Shown here piece after piece: positions 4,537 through 7,646 of a stretch of DNA of 7,646 nt. The position numbers and the translations under genes were made by a program. Source of the DNA: JBBDXA01 sp040902585 (lineage in GTDB: Bacteria; Planctomycetota; Phycisphaerae; Phycisphaerales; Phycisphaeraceae); assembly GCA_040902585.1 (NCBI GenBank), contig JBBDXA010000047.1:1-7646 (forward strand), in the 5' to 3' direction. The notes below the pieces were generated by a model. The model was not told the DNA's origin. It worked only from the letters and a program-made list of their open reading frames with translations, and searched no databases. How positions within the stretch are numbered: position 1 is the stretch's first letter; each line of letters begins with the position of its first letter.

Positions 4537-6075
4537 ATGAAGTTTTCCGACCTTCGGCTCGCTGAGCCGATCCTCCGCGCCGTCGCCTCCGAGGGCTACG
4601 ACGTCCCCACCCCCATTCAAACCCAGGCCATTCCGCACGTCCTTGACGGGCGCGATCTGCTCGGCTGTGCCCAGACCGGCACCGGCAAGACCGCCGCGTT
4701 CGCCCTGCCGATTCTCACCCGGCTGCTCGAACAGGATGGCCAGACGGCCGCCGAGCCCGAGCTCGTCGGCGCTGCGTCTAATCAAGTGTCACAGCCTTCG
4801 CAAGGCTACGACTCCGGTCGCGGCCGCTCGCAGCGCGGCAACCACCGAGGTCAGCGCGGCAACTCGCGCTCGAATCAGAACAGCGGCCCCCGTCGGCCCA
4901 TCCGCACCCTTGTTCTCTCCCCCACCCGCGAACTGGCCGCCCAGATTCACGAGAGCTTCACCACCTACGGCAAGTTCACCGACCTGCGATCCACCGTGGT
5001 CTACGGCGGCGTCAGCCAGGGGGCCCAGACGCAGGCCCTGTCCCGCGGCGTGGATATCCTCGTCGCCACGCCCGGTCGCCTGCTCGACCTGATCAACCAG
5101 GGCTACATCAAGCTCGACACCGTCAACTGCCTGGTCCTCGATGAAGCGGACCGCATGCTCGACATGGGCTTCATTCACGACATCCGCAAGATCGTCGCCA
5201 TGGTGCCCTCCAAGCGACAGACGCTGTTCTTCAGCGCCACGATGCCCGGCGAAATCCGCCAGTTGTCCAAGGCGATCCTGACCAACCCGATCAACATCGA
5301 AGTTGCTCGCATGTCCGCCACGGCTGACAACGTGGACCAGACGGTGTACCACACCTCGCGCCAGGCCAAGCCGCAGCTTCTGGCGCACTTCCTGTCGTCC
5401 ACCTCCGTCACCCGCGCCATCGTGTTCACGCGAACGAAGCACGGCGCGGATAACGTCACGAAGTTTCTCTCCCGCGCCGGCCTTCGCGCTGAGGCGATTC
5501 ACGGTGACAAGTCGCAGAGCCAGCGCATGCGGGCCCTGGCGAACTTCAAAGCCAGCAAGACGCCGATCCTCGTGGCCACGGACATCGCCGCCCGCGGGTT
5601 GGATGTGGACAACATTTCACACGTGGTGAACTTCGATCTGCCCTTCGAGCCGGAGACGTATGTGCATCGCATCGGCCGCACCGCTCGCGCGGGCGCGGCG
5701 GGCGAAGCGGTTTCGTTCTGCACGCCGGAAGTCCGGTCGCTGCTGCGAGCCATCGAGCGTCTGACGCGCTCGCCGCTGCGTGTGGTGGACGATCATCCGT
5801 TCCCCGATGACGGCCAGGAAGTCGCTCTGCCCGCCAAGCGCCAGCGTCACCGCAAAGGCCCGGGCGGACAGCATCAGAACCAGTCCGGCTCACAGCCGGT
5901 CTCCGCGCAGGGCGGCACCGCGACGGCGCAACTGACCCGCGTCAGCCGCAAGGCATTCCAGGGCGATCAGCCCCAGGGCCCCAAGAGCGGCGGTGCGAAC
6001 CGCGGCGGCAACAGCGCCAAGCCCTGGCAGCGCAACACGACCAAGAGCTGGTCGCGTAAGAGCAGCGGTCGCTGA
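4537..6075 (+). CDS. DEAD-box ATP-dependent RNA helicase, RhlE-like
   Basis: Encodes 512 residues. It unwinds structured RNA using ATP in the cytoplasm; likely roles are ribosome assembly, RNA decay or cold adaptation. All core motifs are present: an upstream aromatic F3 and Q motif GYDVPTPIQ (20-28), motif I AQTGTGKT (45-52), Ia PTRELA (129-134), Ib TPGR (178-181), II DEAD (202-205), III SAT (233-235), IV IVFTRT (295-300), V ATDIAARGLD (347-356) and VI HRIGRTARAG (377-386). The start at 4537 places the Q motif at its usual distance from the N-terminus. The preceding in-frame TTG at 4489 adds unrelated residues. The Shine-Dalgarno site is weak (CAGG, 5 nt away). Two low-complexity parts stand out: an RG/Q/N-rich insertion between motifs I and Ia (about 68-120), and a basic, Gln/Gly-rich tail (about 433-512) that probably binds RNA. 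It appears to be a single-gene unit ending in its own terminator. Confidence 0.95.
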   Translation: MKFSDLRLAEPILRAVASEGYDVPTPIQTQAIPHVLDGRDLLGCAQTGTGKTAAFALPILTRLLEQDGQTAAEPELVGAASNQVSQPSQGYDSGRGRSQRGNHRGQRGNSRSNQNSGPRRPIRTLVLSPTRELAAQIHESFTTYGKFTDLRSTVVYGGVSQGAQTQALSRGVDILVATPGRLLDLINQGYIKLDTVNCLVLDEADRMLDMGFIHDIRKIVAMVPSKRQTLFFSATMPGEIRQLSKAILTNPINIEVARMSATADNVDQTVYHTSRQAKPQLLAHFLSSTSVTRAIVFTRTKHGADNVTKFLSRAGLRAEAIHGDKSQSQRMRALANFKASKTPILVATDIAARGLDVDNISHVVNFDLPFEPETYVHRIGRTARAGAAGEAVSFCTPEVRSLLRAIERLTRSPLRVVDDHPFPDDGQEVALPAKRQRHRKGPGGQHQNQSGSQPVSAQGGTATAQLTRVSRKAFQGDQPQGPKSGGANRGGNSAKPWQRNTTKSWSRKSSGR

Positions 6076-6115
6076 TGAGGCGAATGTCTTACGCGTGAAT
6101 CAAAGAATCAAAGAG

Positions 6116-6151
6116 CGCCCCGCGGATTACCGTGGGGCGTTTTCATTTTTT
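6116..6151. terminator. Intrinsic terminator between helicase and DUF1877 genes
   Basis: A 10-bp stem pairs 6116-6125 (CGCCCCGCGG) with 6130-6139 (CCGTGGGGCG), including one G-T wobble, around an ATTA loop. TTTTCATTTTTT follows on the plus strand, making this a strong terminator for the helicase. On the minus strand the flank beyond the stem is only moderately T-rich, so it may terminate the convergent DUF1877 gene less efficiently. Confidence 0.85.
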
Positions 6152-6172
6152 GATCCGTTATCGACGCGCACC

Positions 6173-6676
6173 CTATTGGCTCGCAGTGAACAACACATAG
6201 CGACCGGCATGCGCGGCACGCAAATACAGATCACGTACATCCTGAAAATAACGCCACGTGTACTCATAATCGTCTTGATTGATGGGAAACCCGCAGTCGT
6301 CAGGATCGATTTGGAAATAATTACGCCGGAATTCATCGCCTTTCACGTTCGTCAACGCGGCGGCGATTTCAGTGACTTCCTTGGGCGTTTTTAAGACGAT
6401 GATGTAGTCGTCAAACCGATATAGGCTTTGGCCACCCATGATGACATGACTCAATGGAAAAGTACCATTGTCCCATCCCATTCTTCCATCCGTGAGGCTT
6501 CTGTGAATAGCATCCCACGCCTTGTCCGACTGGGCCAACCAATGGGGCTGACTTTCAAAGTAATCCTCTTCCAAATCATTCGACAGGTGTTCCAGACGTG
6601 CCTCATCGCTCGAAAGTGAAGTAAGGCGTAAGACTTCTTTTTCATCGAGCGCGAAGTGTACTCCCAAGCAACCCAT
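6173..6676 (-). CDS. YfbM/DUF1877 family protein
   Basis: Encodes 167 residues, about the usual size of this family. The ATG at 6676 is chosen because AGGAG (minus strand, 6688-6684) lies 7 nt upstream and the protein then starts MGCLGVHFAL, matching the MGMxGxxx opening typical of DUF1877. The in-frame extension to 6721 lacks this support. Other family-like segments are SDKAWDAIHRSLTDG (50-64), PLSHVIMGGQSL (74-85), LKTPKEVTEIAAAL (95-108) and the terminal YLRAAHAGRYVLF (151-163). It is a soluble cytoplasmic protein with an acidic middle. The family's biochemical role is unknown and none can be inferred here. The coding sequence is clearly less GC-rich than the helicase and epimerase genes on either side, which may reflect recent acquisition. 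It is convergent with the helicase gene and divergent from the epimerase gene, so no operon partner is visible. Confidence 0.82.
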   Translation of the reverse strand: MGCLGVHFALDEKEVLRLTSLSSDEARLEHLSNDLEEDYFESQPHWLAQSDKAWDAIHRSLTDGRMGWDNGTFPLSHVIMGGQSLYRFDDYIIVLKTPKEVTEIAAALTNVKGDEFRRNYFQIDPDDCGFPINQDDYEYTWRYFQDVRDLYLRAAHAGRYVLFTASQ

Positions 6677-6747
6677 TCGAGCACTCCTGAATGATGCACT
6701 GACCCACCGGAAGTTTTTCAAACTGCCATCGTCCTCACCCGCCCCGC

Positions 6748-6754
6748 TATCATA
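6748..6754. promoter_or_regulatory. Overlapping divergent -10 elements (TATCATA)
   Basis: TATCAT (6748-6753, plus) and TATGAT (6754-6749, minus) each match the -10 consensus at five of six positions and overlap almost completely. The plus-strand site lies 9 bp before the epimerase ATG at 6763. The minus-strand site would give the DUF1877 gene a leader of roughly 65 nt. The -35 support is poor: CTGCCA (6723-6728) with a 19-bp spacer on the plus strand, and nothing convincing on the minus strand. Confidence 0.4.
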
Positions 6755-6762
6755 CCCGCCTT

Positions 6763-7646
6763 ATGCCCGACCGCCCCATCCTCATTACTGGCACCGCCGG
6801 CTTCATCGGTTCGCACCTGACCGAACGTATCCTGCGCGACGGGCACTGCGTCGTCGGCATGGACAACTTCTGCGACTTCTACAGTGAAGCGGTCAAACGC
6901 AACAACATCGCCACCGCCATGGCGCATGAAAAGTTCGAGCTGATCGAGGCGGATATCCGCGATCGCAGCGCGGTGCTCGAGGCCTTCGCGCGCACGCGCC
7001 CCGCAGCCGTGATTCACCTGGCCGCGATGGCGGGTGTGCGTCCTTCGATCGAGCGGCCGGACTACTACACACAAGTCAACATCAACGGCACGGTCAACCT
7101 GCTCGACGCCGCCGTCGCCGCGAACTGCGAAAAGTTTCTCTTCACCTCCAGCTCCAGCGTCTACGGCAACAACGACAAGGTGCCCTTCTCCGAAGATGAC
7201 CCGGTCGATCATCCCATCAGTCCCTACGCGGCGACGAAAAAGGCAGGCGAGCTTTTGTGTCACACCTACCACCATCTGCACGGCCTGCCCATTTCCTGTC
7301 TGCGCCTGTTCACCGTGTTCGGACCGAGGCAGCGCCCGGACCTGGCGATTCACAAGTTCCTCAGGCTGGTGCGCGACGGCGAAGCGATTCCCATGTTCGG
7401 CGACGGCTCCACCAGCCGGGATTACACGTATGTCGATGACATTGTCAACGGCTACTGCGCGGCTCTCTCGCGCTGCGGGTCGAAGGAGCTGCCGGGCTAT
7501 CGGGTTTACAACCTGGGCGGGAATCACCCCATGAGCCTGAAGGAGTTGATCGAGTTGATCGGCACCGTGTCAGGCAAGCGCGTGGTGGTGGACCGCAAGC
7601 CGATGCAGCCGGGCGATGTGGGGCGGACGTGGGCGGACCTGACGCG
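6763..7646 (+). CDS. NAD-dependent nucleotide-sugar epimerase, UDP-glucuronate 4-epimerase-like (3' end cut)
   Basis: The first 294 residues are visible and the frame is open at the window edge; related enzymes are about 320-340 residues long, so little is missing. It is an extended short-chain dehydrogenase/reductase. The Rossmann glycine motif GTAGFIGSH lies at 10-18, the adenine-ribose acidic residue at D34 in VVGMDNF, and IHLAAMAGVR at 84-93. The catalytic set is SSSSVYG (129-135) with Y155 and K159 in SPYAATKK. The segments DNFCDFYSEAVKRNNI, LFTVFGPRQRPDLAIHKF and QPGDVGRTWADL are typical of UDP-glucuronate 4-epimerases, which supply UDP-galacturonate for surface polysaccharides. UDP-glucose 4-epimerase or another sugar specificity cannot be excluded. 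There is no Shine-Dalgarno sequence before the ATG at 6763, and a -10-like TATCAT ends 9 bp upstream, suggesting a leaderless or nearly leaderless mRNA. The protein N-terminus fits the family, so the start itself is secure. Confidence 0.92.
   Translation, partial: MPDRPILITGTAGFIGSHLTERILRDGHCVVGMDNFCDFYSEAVKRNNIATAMAHEKFELIEADIRDRSAVLEAFARTRPAAVIHLAAMAGVRPSIERPDYYTQVNINGTVNLLDAAVAANCEKFLFTSSSSVYGNNDKVPFSEDDPVDHPISPYAATKKAGELLCHTYHHLHGLPISCLRLFTVFGPRQRPDLAIHKFLRLVRDGEAIPMFGDGSTSRDYTYVDDIVNGYCAALSRCGSKELPGYRVYNLGGNHPMSLKELIELIGTVSGKRVVVDRKPMQPGDVGRTWADLT

Noticed and set aside
6677..6721. 15-residue N-terminal extension of the DUF1877 protein
   Set aside because: Family proteins begin at the MGxxG motif, and AGGAG is correctly spaced for the ATG at 6676.
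6718..7527. Minus-strand frame opposite the epimerase
   Set aside because: It is an antisense shadow of a gene with all SDR motifs on the plus strand.
1..7646. CRISPR array, insertion sequence, prophage, toxin-antitoxin pair or defence cluster
   Set aside because: No spaced identical repeats, transposase, integrase or paired small toxin-like genes were found; the 11-bp array at 1036-1101 has operator-like, not CRISPR-like, dimensions.

Overview
This is a GC-rich bacterial chromosomal fragment. It contains no tRNA, rRNA, CRISPR array, transposase or phage gene that I can recognise. The mix of genes (a secreted LTxxQ-type helical protein, an OprO/OprP-like porin with an N-terminal coiled coil, a secreted FG-GAP/VCBS beta-propeller, an RhlE-like helicase) suggests a Gram-negative bacterium with an outer membrane, most likely a planctomycete or another PVC-type lineage. 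That assignment is inference from gene content and base composition.

Layout. At the left edge a possible gene runs off the window on the minus strand (188 to <1, weak). It faces a plus-strand exported helical protein (241-948) that ends in a clear intrinsic terminator (997-1030). Next comes a regulatory region (1031-1242) with six 11-bp direct repeat units resembling a Pho box. It precedes an outer-membrane porin of the phosphate-selective O/P type (1243-2616). A 10-N assembly gap (2651-2660) separates the porin from a convergent minus-strand beta-propeller gene (3920-2679). That gene shares an 87-bp divergent region, with a palindromic -10-like site, with a small plus-strand gene (4008-4343). 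The tail of the small gene overlaps what looks like the C-terminal stump of a retropepsin-like protease. A DEAD-box RNA helicase follows (4537-6075) with its own terminator (6116-6151). The helicase is convergent with a YfbM/DUF1877 gene (6676-6173). The DUF1877 gene is divergent from a nucleotide-sugar epimerase (6763 to >7646) that appears to start without a leader or Shine-Dalgarno sequence and is cut by the right edge.

How the genes relate. They mostly look like single-gene transcription units rather than one operon: each has its own start signals, two have clear terminators, and strands alternate. The strongest functional link is regulatory: the Pho-box-like repeats and the phosphate-porin family of the gene they precede support each other. 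I see no convincing multi-gene novel system. The best leads are the Pho-like array, the two divergent regions with near-symmetric -10 sites, the truncated protease remnant, and an RG-rich insertion inside the helicase core.
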